A DNA stretch of 64,000 nt from Aeromonas hydrophila subsp. hydrophila ATCC 7966 (GCF_000014805.1 NC_008570.1:2857001-2921000); one strand, 5' to 3'. Positions 7,238 through 17,334 are shown, counted from the stretch's first letter. The notes: generated from the sequence alone by a model not told the origin. Program-made: numbers and translations.

Positions 7238-9499
7238 ATGAAAGCCCCCACTTCAGCGCGCTTGTCAGCCAGGGTGCCCGCTCTGCCCGCCGTGCTGCTC
7301 GCCCTGCTGGCCGCGCTGCTGCTGCTGACCCTGTTGCTGCCGCAGATCAACCCCGCCAGCTGGCTCGGTCGGGCCCAGCCGCTGGTGCTGGGGCCGGCGG
7401 ACAACCCCATCGCCACCCTCACCCGTCACGCCCTGCTCTACAAGAGCGACAGCCGCGGCCTCTATCTGGTGGTTCGCAGCCAGTGGCAGTTGCGCGGGCC
7501 GCTGCAGGAGGGTGACAAGGTCAGGGTGGAGCTGCTCAATGAGAGGGGCGAGCGCATCGATCAGCTGAGCCAGCCGGTGGACAAGCGCCAGCAGTGCCGC
7601 AAGGGGCGCTGTACCCTGGATCTCAACAGCACCCTGCGTGCCCCCGACGACGCCCTGGCCAGCCGCTATCAGCTGCGGATCGGCCTGCTGCTCAAGGAGA
7701 GGCCCGAGAGCGGTGAATTCAGCCAGATCCTGCAGACCCTGCCGGAGCGGGGGTTCAACCTCACCTATCTCTGCACCAGTCTGCTGCTGGTGCTGGCCCT
7801 GAGCGCCGCCGTGCTGAAGGTGGTGCTGCCCAGCCTCAGGCGCAATCTGCGCTGGCGCATCGCCGGCAGCCTGCTGCTCGGCAACCTCACCTTCGTGCTG
7901 CTGCACGGCTTCGTGGTGTTCAAGCTGGGGGAATTTTTGCTCTGGTCAGGCTTTCGCCCGGAGCACTACTACCTGGCCTGGGGCAGCATGGTGCTGGGTT
8001 GGAGCCTCTGCGCGCTGGCGGGCTTCAACCTCTATATGGGGCTGGTGTTCACGGCGCTGTCCGGCATCGGGCTGCTGGCGAATTTCATGAAGATCGCCAT
8101 CTACGGGGTACCGCTCGGGGGGGACGATCTCGGCAACCTGGTGGCGCTGCTGCGCATCCTGCTGGAGCAGCACCCGGTGCTGCCGCTGCTGGGCGGTGCG
8201 CTCGCCCTCTTCTTGTGCTGGCGCTTCGCCCTGTCGCGCTGGATCCTGCGCACCCTGGCCGCCACCGCCGCCTTCTTTGCGCTGTGCGTGTTCGCCACCC
8301 AGACCGGCAACAAGCTGCTGGGGCCCAACATTCGCTACGTGGACAGAGCGGTCAACTACCACAGGGACATCATCCGCTCGGGGCCCGGCCTCTATCTGTT
8401 CAACCTGGTGGACGAGATGCTGCAAAGCGGCAGCGTGTTTCGCTATCCCTTGCAGATCAACGAGTTCACCCCTCAGCTCAGCCACGTCAGCCTGAGCCAG
8501 CCGCCCCGTTTCGATCTGGTGATCGTGCTGCAATATGAATCCCTCTGGCTCGGCTGGCAGGGCAAGATCTGCGCGCCGCCCCCCACCTTGAGCCTGCCGG
8601 CCAGCGTGCAGCAGTGGCACAAGACCATCCACTCCCCCACCACTGGCGGCATGACGGTACTGGCGGAGTTCGAGATGAACACCGGTCTGCCGGTGGGGCT
8701 GCTCAAACAGGGGGTGGTGCCCTACTACTACCTCTCGGAGCAGGTGCCGGGCCTGGCGCAAAGTGCGAAGCAAAGTGGCTACCAGACCCTGTTTGCCCAC
8801 CCCTATGTGGAGAAGTTCTGGGGCCGCGCCAAGGCGATCCCGGCCCTTGGCTATGAGGAGCGCTGGTTCGACACCCGCTTCACCACACTCGAACATAAGG
8901 GGCTCTATATCTCGGATGATGCGTTAATCGAGCACCTGCTCAAGCGCAGCGAGCAGGATGACAAACCGCTGTTTGCCTACGCGGTCACCATGCAGGGGCA
9001 CGGCCCCTTCGACGGGGATCGCTACCAGGCCCAGCAGCTCGACAAAGCCTGCCCGGATCAGAGCGACGCCGATCGCCAGCTGCTCAACACCTACTACACC
9101 GGCGTGGTGGATGCCATGGCGTCGCTGGAGCATCTGCTGACCAGCCTGGATCGCTCAGGCAAACGCTACCTGGTGGTGGCGTTTGGCGATCACCAGCCGT
9201 TCCTGATGTCCGCCGGCAAGGGCATTCACGGCGACAAGCCGCCCCGCGATGCCAGCTACCAGATCCCCATGATGGCCTTTGCCCGCGCCGATGACCCCCT
9301 CAATCTGGCGACCCAGTTTGCCCCGGTGCGCCAGCTCTATCAGATGGGCCAGGCCACTCGCCAGCTGCTGGCGGGCGACATGACCCCCATCCCGGATCTG
9401 GCCCTGCTCCACCCGGTGCTGGGAGAAGAGAAGGGATTCGATGTCGCCCCCCTGGTGCCGCAGATCCGCGCCAGCTTCCGGCCCGACGCCCTGCCCTGA
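7238..9499 (+). CDS. LTA synthase/phosphoglycerol transferase-like membrane sulfatase
   Basis: A 753-residue inner-membrane protein. Segment order: TM helix about 17-37; an unusual extracytoplasmic insertion of about 140 residues (39-178) with CRKGRC; four or more TM helices (about 180-355); then an alkaline-phosphatase/sulfatase-fold domain (about 425-700) facing the periplasm. The active site matches LtaS/MdoB enzymes: metal ligand Glu434 in LQYESLW, nucleophile Thr473 in TTGGMTVLAEFE, and Asp651-His652 in FGDHQPF. Such enzymes transfer phosphoglycerol or phosphoethanolamine from lipids to envelope glycans. The acceptor here is unknown, with periplasmic glucans and LPS as candidates. Monocistronic, with a terminator directly after. 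Confidence 0.85.
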   Translation: MKAPTSARLSARVPALPAVLLALLAALLLLTLLLPQINPASWLGRAQPLVLGPADNPIATLTRHALLYKSDSRGLYLVVRSQWQLRGPLQEGDKVRVELLNERGERIDQLSQPVDKRQQCRKGRCTLDLNSTLRAPDDALASRYQLRIGLLLKERPESGEFSQILQTLPERGFNLTYLCTSLLLVLALSAAVLKVVLPSLRRNLRWRIAGSLLLGNLTFVLLHGFVVFKLGEFLLWSGFRPEHYYLAWGSMVLGWSLCALAGFNLYMGLVFTALSGIGLLANFMKIAIYGVPLGGDDLGNLVALLRILLEQHPVLPLLGGALALFLCWRFALSRWILRTLAATAAFFALCVFATQTGNKLLGPNIRYVDRAVNYHRDIIRSGPGLYLFNLVDEMLQSGSVFRYPLQINEFTPQLSHVSLSQPPRFDLVIVLQYESLWLGWQGKICAPPPTLSLPASVQQWHKTIHSPTTGGMTVLAEFEMNTGLPVGLLKQGVVPYYYLSEQVPGLAQSAKQSGYQTLFAHPYVEKFWGRAKAIPALGYEERWFDTRFTTLEHKGLYISDDALIEHLLKRSEQDDKPLFAYAVTMQGHGPFDGDRYQAQQLDKACPDQSDADRQLLNTYYTGVVDAMASLEHLLTSLDRSGKRYLVVAFGDHQPFLMSAGKGIHGDKPPRDASYQIPMMAFARADDPLNLATQFAPVRQLYQMGQATRQLLAGDMTPIPDLALLHPVLGEEKGFDVAPLVPQIRASFRPDALP

Positions 9500-9522
9500 G
9501 ACCCGCTATCGCGGGACAGATG

Positions 9523-9557
9523 ACAAAGAGGTCGCCCAGGCGACCTCTTTGTTTATT
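9523..9557. terminator. bidirectional intrinsic terminator
   Basis: ACAAAGAGGTCGCC CA GGCGACCTCTTTGT followed by TTATTT: a 14-bp perfect stem between the convergent membrane sulfatase and S66 peptidase genes. Confidence 0.92.
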
Positions 9558-9588
9558 TGCCTATCCGGCCATGGCAGCCGGAGCAGGC

Positions 9589-10602
9589 TCACTCACCCAG
9601 CCAGGGCTCGCACAGGGTGAGACGCTGGGCATCGAGATCCAGCATCGCCTCGATGCCAAGGGGCAGGGTCAGCATGGGGTGGGTGTGGGCGCAGTCATAC
9701 TCAGCCAGAATGGGGAAGGTCGGCTCCCCCACCACCTCCAGCAGGATATCGAGCGGCCGCCGGCCGCTGCCCTGACAGTCGAACAGCTCGTGTTTGCCGA
9801 GCACCAGGGCACCGATGCGATCAAACACCCCGCACAGCTTGAGGTGGGCAAACGAGCGCTCCACCGTCGCGGCCAAATGGAGGCTGTCTTCCAGCAGCAG
9901 AATGTCCCCTTGCTCGATGGCCGGCATATAGGGGGAGCCCCAGATCCCCGCCATCGTATTGAGGTTGCCACCGATAAGCCGGCCCCGCACCCGACCGGAG
10001 CCCACCGAGATCAGTCGGTTGGGTTGGCACTGCTTGGCCCGGGTCTGGTTCTCCCAGTCAAGCCGCTCCTCGGTCCACTGCGCCGGGGTCGGCACCGTGT
10101 GGGGCACGGTGGCGCCACCGGTCTGGCAGATCTGGCGAAAGCCCGCCAGCGTCTCGTCCACCAGCGGCGGCAACTCGCCGAACGAGGCCACCAGCGCCGG
10201 CCCGTAGAAGGTGACCAGGCCAGTGCGGGCATGAATGCCGAGCAGCAGGGCCGTCACGTCGGAGTAGCCGATGACTATCTTGGGATCGCGCCTCAGCGCA
10301 TCAAAATCGAGGTAAGGCAGCAAGGCGTTGGAGTTGTTGCCGCCAATCACCGACATGATGCAGCGCACCGCTGGATCGCGAATCAGGGCATTGAGCTCGT
10401 CAGCCCGGGCGGCGATGGAGCCGGAACGCCAGTGATCCTGCTGACCGGTGAGGCTGCCCGCCTTGAGTCTGAAACCCTGCCCCTCCAGAAACGCTCCGGC
10501 ACGGGCAAAGCGGTTTGGCGCCCAGGCGGTGGCCGCACTGGAGGGAGAAAAAAAGCCGATGGTATCGCCGGGCCTGAGCCCAGGCGGTTTGAGCAGAGCC
10601 AT
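9589..10602 (-). CDS. S66 family peptidase (LD-carboxypeptidase/MccF-like)
   Basis: A 337-residue cytosolic serine peptidase. Visible features are the opening LLKPPGLRPGDTIGFFSPSS, a conserved IMSVIGGNNSNALLPYLDFDALR, the nucleophile region IGYSDVTALLLGIHARTG (Ser of G-Y-S-D), GRLIGGNLNTMAGIWGS, a Glu in LLLEDS, and His in DCAHTHPMLTLPLG, matching the Ser-Glu-His triad of S66 enzymes. The GGNL-N and T-A-L-L-L-G-I-H segments look more like MccF (microcin C7 self-immunity) than LdcA, so it may detoxify peptide-nucleotide conjugates. That is inference. Start ATG 10602 follows AGGGAG; a longer upstream reading lacks family similarity. Confidence 0.88.
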   Translation of the reverse strand: MALLKPPGLRPGDTIGFFSPSSAATAWAPNRFARAGAFLEGQGFRLKAGSLTGQQDHWRSGSIAARADELNALIRDPAVRCIMSVIGGNNSNALLPYLDFDALRRDPKIVIGYSDVTALLLGIHARTGLVTFYGPALVASFGELPPLVDETLAGFRQICQTGGATVPHTVPTPAQWTEERLDWENQTRAKQCQPNRLISVGSGRVRGRLIGGNLNTMAGIWGSPYMPAIEQGDILLLEDSLHLAATVERSFAHLKLCGVFDRIGALVLGKHELFDCQGSGRRPLDILLEVVGEPTFPILAEYDCAHTHPMLTLPLGIEAMLDLDAQRLTLCEPWLGE

Positions 10603-10867
10603 GAATTGCGTACTCCCTGACAGAGATGATGGGGCCCCGCTCCCGGGGCCGACGGACAAAAATCGTCTCCATCCTAGTCCAGTTCCAGCGGACGTCACAA
10701 GTGGTCACCTTGGGTCTTTTTGTTCATAAAAACAAAACGACTGATTTGAAATTGACAGATATCCCGAACAACAGCCCCTGCCTAGAATGGCCCCACTCCG
10801 CTCGTCAGCCCCGCGCTGGCATTTTCGACACGACTCGGCACTGCCGGCTCAGCGATGAGGCCCACAT

Positions 10868-11710
10868 ATGAACAGAACCATCTCTCCCCACGCATTGGTC
10901 GTCGAAGGCGGCGCCATGCGCGGCATCTTCGCCAGCGGTGTGCTGGATGCCTTCATCGAGCACGATTACCACCCTTTCGACTTTGCCATCGGCGTCTCGG
11001 CGGGCGCCACCAACCTGCTGGCCTATCTCGCCAGCCAGCATGGTCGCAGCCACGACATTCTGACCGAGCTGGCCTGCCGCCAGGAGTTCATGGATCCGCT
11101 GCGCTTCGCCAAGGGGGGCAATCTGGTGGATATCCACTGGCTATGGCACACCAGCTGTCGCAAGTACCCGCTGGACGTACACAGCTATCGGCAAAGCGGC
11201 ATTCCCTTCTACGCGGTGGTGACCAACACCCTGACCGGCAAGGCGGAGTACATCCGGGTCAAACCGGAGAACATGAACGAGGTGCTGCCCGCCAGCTGCG
11301 CCATTCCCCTCGCCTCTCGTGAATACCCGGAAGTGCACGGGGTGCCGATGACCGATGGCGGGGTGGCCGACTCCATCCCGGTGATCGAGGCCTACCGGCG
11401 CGGCGCCCGTCAGCTGACGGTGATCCTCTCCGAACCACTGGGCTATCGGCTCAAGCCGATGCCCTTCCCCTGGATGATCCGCACCCTGCTGAAAACTCGC
11501 CCCGCCCTGGCGCAGGCGCTGGAGCAGCGAGATCGCAGCTACAACGAGGCGCTCGATTTTATCGCCCATCCGCCGGCGGACTGCCAAATAGAGGTGATAG
11601 CGCCGGCCGATTACTTCCCGGTCTCCCGCTTTACCCGTGATCCCGACAAGCTGGAGCTCGGTTACGTGATGGGCAAGTGCGCCGGCTATCAGGCCGCCCT
11701 GCTCAATTGA
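10868..11710 (+). CDS. patatin-like phospholipase (YjjU-type)
   Basis: A 280-residue protein with the patatin catalytic dyad: oxyanion motif EGGAMRGIFASGVLDAF near the N-terminus, nucleophile Ser in GVSAGATN (G-x-S-x-G), and the Asp in TDGGVADSIPV. The C-terminal half (RTLLKTRPALAQALEQRDRSYNEAL, then CQIEVIAPAD) matches the YjjU branch of bacterial patatins, which lack a secretion signal and are probably cytosolic lipid acyl hydrolases. Substrate and role are unknown. Start ATG 10868 stands alone, with no strong SD (GATGAGG at 10854-10860). Divergent from the S66 peptidase. It is monocistronic. Confidence 0.88.
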   Translation: MNRTISPHALVVEGGAMRGIFASGVLDAFIEHDYHPFDFAIGVSAGATNLLAYLASQHGRSHDILTELACRQEFMDPLRFAKGGNLVDIHWLWHTSCRKYPLDVHSYRQSGIPFYAVVTNTLTGKAEYIRVKPENMNEVLPASCAIPLASREYPEVHGVPMTDGGVADSIPVIEAYRRGARQLTVILSEPLGYRLKPMPFPWMIRTLLKTRPALAQALEQRDRSYNEALDFIAHPPADCQIEVIAPADYFPVSRFTRDPDKLELGYVMGKCAGYQAALLN

Positions 11711-11908
11711 CAAGGGTTTTACAGGCATGACCCGACCTGCCGCGACGCACGCGCCGCCCACAACAACAATCGGGTCAGTTGAGCAACATGAGTCATAAAA
11801 ACAGACCGTGGCGAGGCAAGCGCGGCCAGCACAGGTGCCAGACACTCTGAGCGGTCTGCTCCTCATCCCTATGCCAGGGCATCTCGCCCTCATACAAGGT
11901 GTTTATTT

Positions 11909-12967
11909 ATGTCGTTTCTTCTCACCCATCCCGCGCTGGCGCAGCTGTTCGAGCGGCTGCTGCCCGATTACCGGATCATGGCGCCCGCGGCCGAATATCG
12001 GGGCGGCCGCTTCTCCGACACCGACAACGTCACCTATCACAGCATCCGTCATCCGGCCGATCTGGTGTGGCAGGAGAAGTCCCACTTCTCCCCGAAAGAG
12101 GTGGTGCTCCCCATCACCCAGACCCTGTTCCACTTCGACAATCTGGAGCTGCGCGAATCAAAGGTGGAGGCCAAGCCCACCCTGCTGTTCTTGCGCAGCT
12201 GCGATATCCACGCCCTGCGCCGACTGGATCAGGTCTACCTGAAAAACGGCCATAACAGCGACGTCTACTACGCCCGGCTGCGCAGCAAGCTCAAGCTGGT
12301 GCTGCTGGAGTGCCGCGAGAGCTTCGAGAACTGCTTCTGCGTCTCCATGGGCAGCAACGAGACCCGGGACTACGCCGCCGCCATTCGTCTGAGCGATGAG
12401 GGAGCTCGCATCGAGGTCAAAGATCCAGAGCTGCTCGGCTACTTTGCCGAACAGGGTGAGCCCGACGACTTCACCCCGGAGTTTGTCCAGAGCAACCCGG
12501 TCAAGGTACGCACTCCGGACAGCGTCTGTGACGATCCCAAGCGCATTCGCCAGATCCTCACCGCCCATCCGGTCTGGAACGAGTACGACAGCCGCTGCAT
12601 CGGCTGCGGCCGCTGCACCACCTCCTGCCCGACCTGCAGCTGCTACAGCGTGCACGACCTCACCTATGCGGAGAATCCCAAGCAGGGCGAGCGTCGCCGC
12701 CAGTGGGCCAGCTGCATGGTGGATGGTTTCAGTGACATGGCCGGTGGCCACGGTTTTCGCGCCAAGCACGGCGAGCGCCTGCGTTATCGCGCCCTGCACA
12801 AGGTCAACGACTACAAGGCCCGTCAGGGGGAGGAGCACATGTGCGTCGGCTGCGGCCGCTGCGACGATCGCTGCCCTCACTACATCTCCTTTAGCAACAT
12901 CATCAACAAGATGACCGATGTGGTCGAACAGACCATCGCGGTCGACCACGCGCAGGGGGCGAACTGA
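11909..12967 (+). CDS. asrA: anaerobic sulfite reductase subunit A
   Basis: Iron-sulfur electron-transfer subunit of the NADH-dependent anaerobic (dissimilatory-type) sulfite reductase, which reduces sulfite to sulfide. The 352-residue protein carries two ferredoxin-type [4Fe-4S] motifs: [14 protein letters not shown] near residue 230 and [14 protein letters not shown] near 311. The N-terminal half ([36 protein letters not shown]) is the CoB/HdrA-like part shared with hydrogenase beta-type subunits. Start ATG 11909 has AAGGTG about 9 nt upstream. First gene of asrABC: 1 bp separates it from asrB. Expression is expected under anaerobiosis, but I found no convincing FNR box in the 198 bp before it. 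Confidence 0.96.
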   Translation: MSFLLTHPALAQLFERLLPDYRIMAPAAEYRGGRFSDTDNVTYHSIRHPADLVWQEKSHFSPKEVVLPITQTLFHFDNLELRESKVEAKPTLLFLRSCDIHALRRLDQVYLKNGHNSDVYYARLRSKLKLVLLECRESFENCFCVSMGSNETRDYAAAIRLSDEGARIEVKDPELLGYFAEQGEPDDFTPEFVQSNPVKVRTPDSVCDDPKRIRQILTAHPVWNEYDSRCIGCGRCTTSCPTCSCYSVHDLTYAENPKQGERRRQWASCMVDGFSDMAGGHGFRAKHGERLRYRALHKVNDYKARQGEEHMCVGCGRCDDRCPHYISFSNIINKMTDVVEQTIAVDHAQGAN

Positions 12968-12968
12968 T

Positions 12969-13808
12969 ATGTGCCAGTGCCAGCAAACCGCAACAGCAGA
13001 ACAGCAGCAGGACGTGGTCGAAAACCGACTGCTGCCCAAGGCCTACACCATTCTGGCCATCGAGCGCCACACCGAGCTGGAGTGGAACTTTCGGGTATCC
13101 CGCGACTTTGATGTCCACTACGGCCAGTTTGTGGAGATCTCCCTGCCCACCGTAGGCGAAGCGCCCATCTCGGTCTCCGACTATGGCGATGGCTATGTGG
13201 ATCTGTTGATCCGCAAGGTCGGCAAGGTAACCGATGCGCTGTTTGCCCTCGAGGTGGGCGACCAGGTGTGGATGCGCGGCGTCCACGGCAACGGCTATCC
13301 GCTGGAGACCTACCGCAACCAGCACCTCATCGTGGTGGCGGGTGGCACCGGCGTCGCCCCGGTCAAGGGGCTGTTGCGCCGCTTTAGCAAACACCCGGAA
13401 CAGGTGAAATCCCTCGATATGATCCTCGGCTTCAAGAACGAGCAGGCGGTGCTCTATCGCCACGAGATGCAGCTCTGGGCCGAGCGCCAGAATCTCATCG
13501 TCACCCTGGATGAGGGTGAGGAGAGTGAGCAGTTTCGCATCGGCCGGGTCACCGACTACATCGATCAGCTGGATCTCGCTGACAAGGAGGATATCCATGC
13601 CATCGTGGTCGGCCCTCCCATCATGATCCGTTTCGTGGTGCTCGCTCTGCTTGAGCGCGGCATCCCCAAGGAGCGCATCTGGGTCGACTACGAACGCCGC
13701 ATGGCCTGCGCCGTCGGCAAGTGCGGCCACTGCCGGATGGGCGACACCTATATCTGCGTGGATGGACCGGTCTTTCGTTTTGACCAGGCCCAGCATCTGA
13801 TCGACTGA
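12969..13808 (+). CDS. asrB: anaerobic sulfite reductase subunit B
   Basis: Flavin subunit that takes electrons from NADH and passes them to AsrA/AsrC. The 279-residue protein has a ferredoxin-NADP reductase-like FAD domain (about 20-110: [22 protein letters not shown]), an NAD-binding domain (about 110-225: [16 protein letters not shown] and GPPIMI), and a C-terminal [2Fe-2S] ligand cluster [23 protein letters not shown], as in dihydroorotate dehydrogenase electron-transfer subunits. Start ATG 12969 lies 1 bp after the asrA stop; the longer upstream reading overlaps asrA and lacks homology. Operon with asrA and asrC (11-bp gap after). Confidence 0.96.
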   Translation: MCQCQQTATAEQQQDVVENRLLPKAYTILAIERHTELEWNFRVSRDFDVHYGQFVEISLPTVGEAPISVSDYGDGYVDLLIRKVGKVTDALFALEVGDQVWMRGVHGNGYPLETYRNQHLIVVAGGTGVAPVKGLLRRFSKHPEQVKSLDMILGFKNEQAVLYRHEMQLWAERQNLIVTLDEGEESEQFRIGRVTDYIDQLDLADKEDIHAIVVGPPIMIRFVVLALLERGIPKERIWVDYERRMACAVGKCGHCRMGDTYICVDGPVFRFDQAQHLID

Positions 13809-13819
13809 GGGAGAACACC

Positions 13820-14830
13820 ATGAGTCTCGATATCGACATCATCAAGGCCCGCGCCAAGAACGAATACCGCCTCTCCAAGGTGCGCGGCGAAGCGATGATC
13901 AGCGTACGTATTCCCGGCGGGATCATGCCCGCCCACCTGCTGGCGGTAGCCCAGCAGATCGCTGAACAGTACGGCAACGGCCTGATCCACCTCACCACCC
14001 GCCAGAAGCTGGCGATGCCCGGCATCAAGTATCAGGACATGGACAAGGTCAACGCAGCCCTCGAACCCTTTATCAAGGAGATCGAGGTAGAGACCTGCGG
14101 CATAGAGGTGGATGACACCACCGCCGGTTACCAGAGCATCGGCGGGCGCAACATCGTCGCCTGTCAGGGCAACACCATCTGCCAGAAGGGCAATATCGAC
14201 TGCACCGGGCTAGCCCAGCGGATGGAGAAACACCTCTACCCCAACCCCTATCACCTCAAGATGGTGATCGCCGGCTGCCCCAACGACTGCGCCAAGGCCA
14301 ACATGGCCGACTTCGGCATCCTTGGCATCGCTAAGATCCACTTCAATGCCGAACGCTGCATCGGCTGCGGCGCCTGCGTCAAGGCGTGCAGCCACCACGC
14401 GGTGGATTGCCTCGCCATCAAACATGGCAAGGCGGTCAAGGAGGAGAGCAAATGCATCGGCTGTGGCGAGTGCGTGCTGGCCTGCCCGACCCTGGCCTGG
14501 CAGCGGGATCCCAAGCAACTTTATATGGTCAAACTGGGGGGACGCACCAGCAAGAAAACCCCTCGTACCGGCAAGCTGTTCCTCAACTGGGTGACCGAAG
14601 AGGTACTGCATGCGGTGATCAAGAACCTGTTCGAGTTTGAGGCCGAGATGCTGGATGGCAAGCCCATCTACCTGCACATGGGACATCTCATCGACCGGGC
14701 CGGTTATCACAAGTTCAAGGAGCGGGTGCTGCGCGGCGTCACCCTCAACCCGGAAGCCATGGTCGCTGACCGCATCTTCTGGGCCGAAGATCAGTACGTC
14801 GCCAACATGCATGTCAAAGCGGTGCAATAG
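13820..14830 (+). CDS. asrC: anaerobic sulfite reductase subunit C (siroheme subunit)
   Basis: Catalytic subunit with siroheme and iron-sulfur clusters. The 336-residue protein has the sulfite/nitrite reductase ferredoxin-like half domain (LTTRQKLAMPGIKYQDM), the siroheme-[4Fe-4S] ligands CQGNTIC (C-x5-C, residue about 114) and CPNDC (C-x3-C, about 153), and then two ferredoxin [4Fe-4S] motifs, CIGCGACVKAC and CIGCGECVLACP. GGGAG is 8 nt before ATG 13820. The next gene on the same strand is cysG, which makes its siroheme. The 172-bp gap before cysG may carry a separate promoter. Confidence 0.96.
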   Translation: MSLDIDIIKARAKNEYRLSKVRGEAMISVRIPGGIMPAHLLAVAQQIAEQYGNGLIHLTTRQKLAMPGIKYQDMDKVNAALEPFIKEIEVETCGIEVDDTTAGYQSIGGRNIVACQGNTICQKGNIDCTGLAQRMEKHLYPNPYHLKMVIAGCPNDCAKANMADFGILGIAKIHFNAERCIGCGACVKACSHHAVDCLAIKHGKAVKEESKCIGCGECVLACPTLAWQRDPKQLYMVKLGGRTSKKTPRTGKLFLNWVTEEVLHAVIKNLFEFEAEMLDGKPIYLHMGHLIDRAGYHKFKERVLRGVTLNPEAMVADRIFWAEDQYVANMHVKAVQ

Positions 14831-15002
14831 GAAAAACCTCGTTTGGGGAAGCTGATCATAGTGGCCGACAACCGGTGGGGATCTGTCGTTGGCCCGGGCG
14901 TGGATCACGCTTCCCCCTTTTTCCTCTCACTGCACCTCAACCCCTTCTCCTCTTTTCGTCCTGCGCAGCCCTCCGCTGCCGGACCCGCATCCGGAGCCCG
15001 TT

Positions 15003-16394
15003 ATGGACTTTCTCCCTCTCTTCTGTCAGCTGCAACACAAGCCGGTGCTTATCGTCGGTGGTGGCGAAGTCGCTGTGCGCAAGGCGCGCCTGCTGCTCGA
15101 TGCCAAAGCCCGGGTGACCATCAATGCCCCCCATCTCGAGCCCCAGCTGATGAGCTGGGCCGAGCAGGGACTGCTCACGGTCTGCGCCGCCGACTTTCAC
15201 CCCGAGCTGCTCGATGGCAAATGGCTGGTGATCGCCGCCACCAACCAGCCCGAGGTCAATCAGCAGGTTTTCAACGAAGCGAATCGGCGCCAGATCTTCT
15301 GCAACGTGGTGGACTCTCCGGCCCACTGCAGCGCCATCATGCCCGCCATCATCGACCGCTCGCCGCTGATGGTGGCCATCTCCAGCGCAGGTTCGGCGCC
15401 GCTACTGAGCCGCCAGCTGCGGGAGAAAATCGAAGCCCTGCTGCCGCAACACCTCGGCCAGCTCGCTACCCTGGCGGGCAAGCTGCGCGAGCGGGTCAAG
15501 GCCATACCGGACAAACTGGCCCGCCGCCGCTTCTGGGAGCGGCTCTTTAGCCATGAGCGACTGGCATGCCAGCTGGCGCGGGGCCAGCAGCAGGCTGCCG
15601 AAGAGAGCGTCGCCGAGCTATTGAATGAGCCACAACAGAGCAAGGGGAGCGTGACGCTGGTGGGGGCTGGCCCCGGCGATGCTGGCTTGCTCACCCTGAA
15701 CGGCTTGCAGCAGCTGCAACAGGCGGATGTGGTGGTCTATGACCGGCTGGTGTCGCAGGAGGTGCTGGCACATGTGCGCCGGGATGCCGAGCGGATCTTT
15801 GTCGGCAAGGAGGCGGGTTGCCACTGCGTGCCCCAGCAGGCGATCAACCAGCTGTTGCTGGAGCAGGCTCGCCTCGGCAAACAGGTGGTCAGGCTCAAGG
15901 GGGGCGATCCCTTTATCTTTGGCCGGGGCGGCGAGGAGCTGGAGACCCTGGCCGAGGCGGGCATCCCCTTCTCGGTGGTACCGGGCATCACGGCTGCGTC
16001 GGGCTGCGCCGCTTACAGCGGCATTCCCCTCACCCACCGCGATCACGCCCAGCGGGTGCAGTTCATCACCGGCCACGACAAGGAGGGCAATATCGCTCAG
16101 GAGTGGCCGGCGCTGGCGACCCCCCGCCAGACCCTGGTCTTCTACATGGGGCTGGCCCATGCCGGCCGCATTCAGGACGAGCTGCAGACTCACGGCCTGC
16201 CCGGCCACACCCCGGTAGCGTTGGTGGAACAGGGCACCCGCCTGCAGCAGCGGGTGGTACGCGGCAAGCTGCAGCAGTTGGCGCAGCTGGCCACTCAGGT
16301 GGAGAGCCCAAGCCTGATCATCATCGGCTCGGTGGTGACCCTGGCAGACAAGCTGGACTGGTACGGCGAAGCCAATACCCTGGCCGGAGTGTAA
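15003..16394 (+). CDS. cysG: siroheme synthase CysG (trifunctional)
   Basis: Makes siroheme from uroporphyrinogen III. The 463-residue protein fuses CysGB (about 1-215: precorrin-2 dehydrogenase/ferrochelatase, [22 protein letters not shown] site) and CysGA (about 216-463: SAM-dependent uroporphyrinogen-III methyltransferase, [52 protein letters not shown]). Length and the start [21 protein letters not shown] match E. coli CysG (MDHLPIFCQL). Upstream in-frame codons lack similarity. Placement after asrABC links siroheme supply to anaerobic sulfite reduction. Terminator at 16424-16466. Confidence 0.97.
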   Translation: MDFLPLFCQLQHKPVLIVGGGEVAVRKARLLLDAKARVTINAPHLEPQLMSWAEQGLLTVCAADFHPELLDGKWLVIAATNQPEVNQQVFNEANRRQIFCNVVDSPAHCSAIMPAIIDRSPLMVAISSAGSAPLLSRQLREKIEALLPQHLGQLATLAGKLRERVKAIPDKLARRRFWERLFSHERLACQLARGQQQAAEESVAELLNEPQQSKGSVTLVGAGPGDAGLLTLNGLQQLQQADVVVYDRLVSQEVLAHVRRDAERIFVGKEAGCHCVPQQAINQLLLEQARLGKQVVRLKGGDPFIFGRGGEELETLAEAGIPFSVVPGITAASGCAAYSGIPLTHRDHAQRVQFITGHDKEGNIAQEWPALATPRQTLVFYMGLAHAGRIQDELQTHGLPGHTPVALVEQGTRLQQRVVRGKLQQLAQLATQVESPSLIIIGSVVTLADKLDWYGEANTLAGV

Positions 16395-16423
16395 CCGCTC
16401 ATAGCGCGCCCCTTAGCAGACCA

Positions 16424-16466
16424 GTAAAAAAAGCGACGCAGGCCATGGCCTGCGTCGCTTTTATTG
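16424..16466. terminator. bidirectional intrinsic terminator after cysG
   Basis: AAAAAAGCGACGCAGGCC and GGCCTGCGTCGCTTTTATT form a 13-bp or longer perfect stem with A/T tracts on both sides. It ends cysG and the convergent exported-protein gene. Confidence 0.93.
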
Positions 16467-16482
16467 GAATGGGGAAACGAAT

Positions 16483-17085
16483 TTATTCAAAGGAGATAGG
16501 ACCGGTCGAGCCGGCATCCGTATCCTGCCAGCTGCTTTCGCTGCGCACACGGGGATCGCCCTGCAGGGTATAGAGGATCATCCCCTGACGAAACTGCAGG
16601 GCACCGTCGGTGCGCTTGGCTTTCACCTTGACCTCGTTGACCCACACCTGCTCCTTGCCGTCGATCCTGATCTCGGCCACGGTCTGACCGGTCCCGCTGT
16701 TCTTGGCGGTCCACTTGCCCTGATAGGGAGAGTTTCCCTTGACCATCGGCAATGCGGCCGCCTTGCCTGCCGACCAGGATTGCACGGTACAGATGCCATT
16801 GGCACGCTTGTCGTGCTTGATGGCGTAGTCGATGCTGGGCTCGCTGGTGGCGGAATCCGAGGTGATGCCGATCATGATCTTGCCGCTCTGGGCCGAATAG
16901 GCATTGGGGGCATCGGTTTTCAGGGTGGCCTTCTTGCCGTTGATGTAGACGTTGCCCCCTTCTCCCTTGACCTGGATATTCATGGGGCAGCTGGCGCTGA
17001 AGTTGGGCACGGCCGCCGCAACGCTGCCAGCATGGGCGGTGATGGCCAGGGTGATGATGGTCAACAGAGCTGATTTCTTGTGCAT
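16483..17085 (-). CDS. hypothetical exported protein
   Basis: I do not recognise a family. The 200-residue product begins MHKKSALLTIITLAITAHAGSV with a typical Sec signal peptide (basic n-region, hydrophobic core, A-H-A and A-A-A cleavage options, mature start near PNFSASCPMN). The mature part is rich in K, G and S and beta-like, with two cysteines (SASC and GICTV) that could form a disulfide, plus repeated IDGK/INGKK-type turns. Start ATG 17085 leaves a clean signal peptide; a longer reading adds a non-hydrophobic extension. Monocistronic and convergent with cysG. It is probably periplasmic. Confidence 0.72.
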   Translation of the reverse strand: MHKKSALLTIITLAITAHAGSVAAAVPNFSASCPMNIQVKGEGGNVYINGKKATLKTDAPNAYSAQSGKIMIGITSDSATSEPSIDYAIKHDKRANGICTVQSWSAGKAAALPMVKGNSPYQGKWTAKNSGTGQTVAEIRIDGKEQVWVNEVKVKAKRTDGALQFRQGMILYTLQGDPRVRSESSWQDTDAGSTGPISFE

Positions 17086-17304
17086 CTTGATACGCCTTGA
17101 GAGAGATGAAATGTCATCCGTGCCGGATGTCGTCCTGATGGCACACACTCTAGTGCTGACGGCTCACCGTCGCCCAGTTAAAAAAGATGAAATCGGCAGC
17201 GGGCCATTATTAAAAAATATTAAAGATAGCAATCAACAAGTTATGAGCATGCATTGGCACATTTTCCGCTGATGGCCAGGGAAGCGGCACCGCCAGCACC
17301 CACA

Positions 17305-17334
17305 AAAAAGCCGATAACCAGGTTATCGGCCTTT
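17305..17334 (-). terminator. intrinsic terminator of the YbjQ-like gene
   Basis: On the minus strand AGGCCGATAACC TG GTTATCGGC is followed by TTTTTTG: a 10-bp stem with U-tract, directly after the stop at 17358. Confidence 0.9.

Noticed and set aside
11711..11908. FNR box before asrA (TTGAG-CAAC-ATGAG near 11779)
   Set aside because: Only partial similarity to TTGAT-N4-ATCAA, right half wrong; not strong enough to list.
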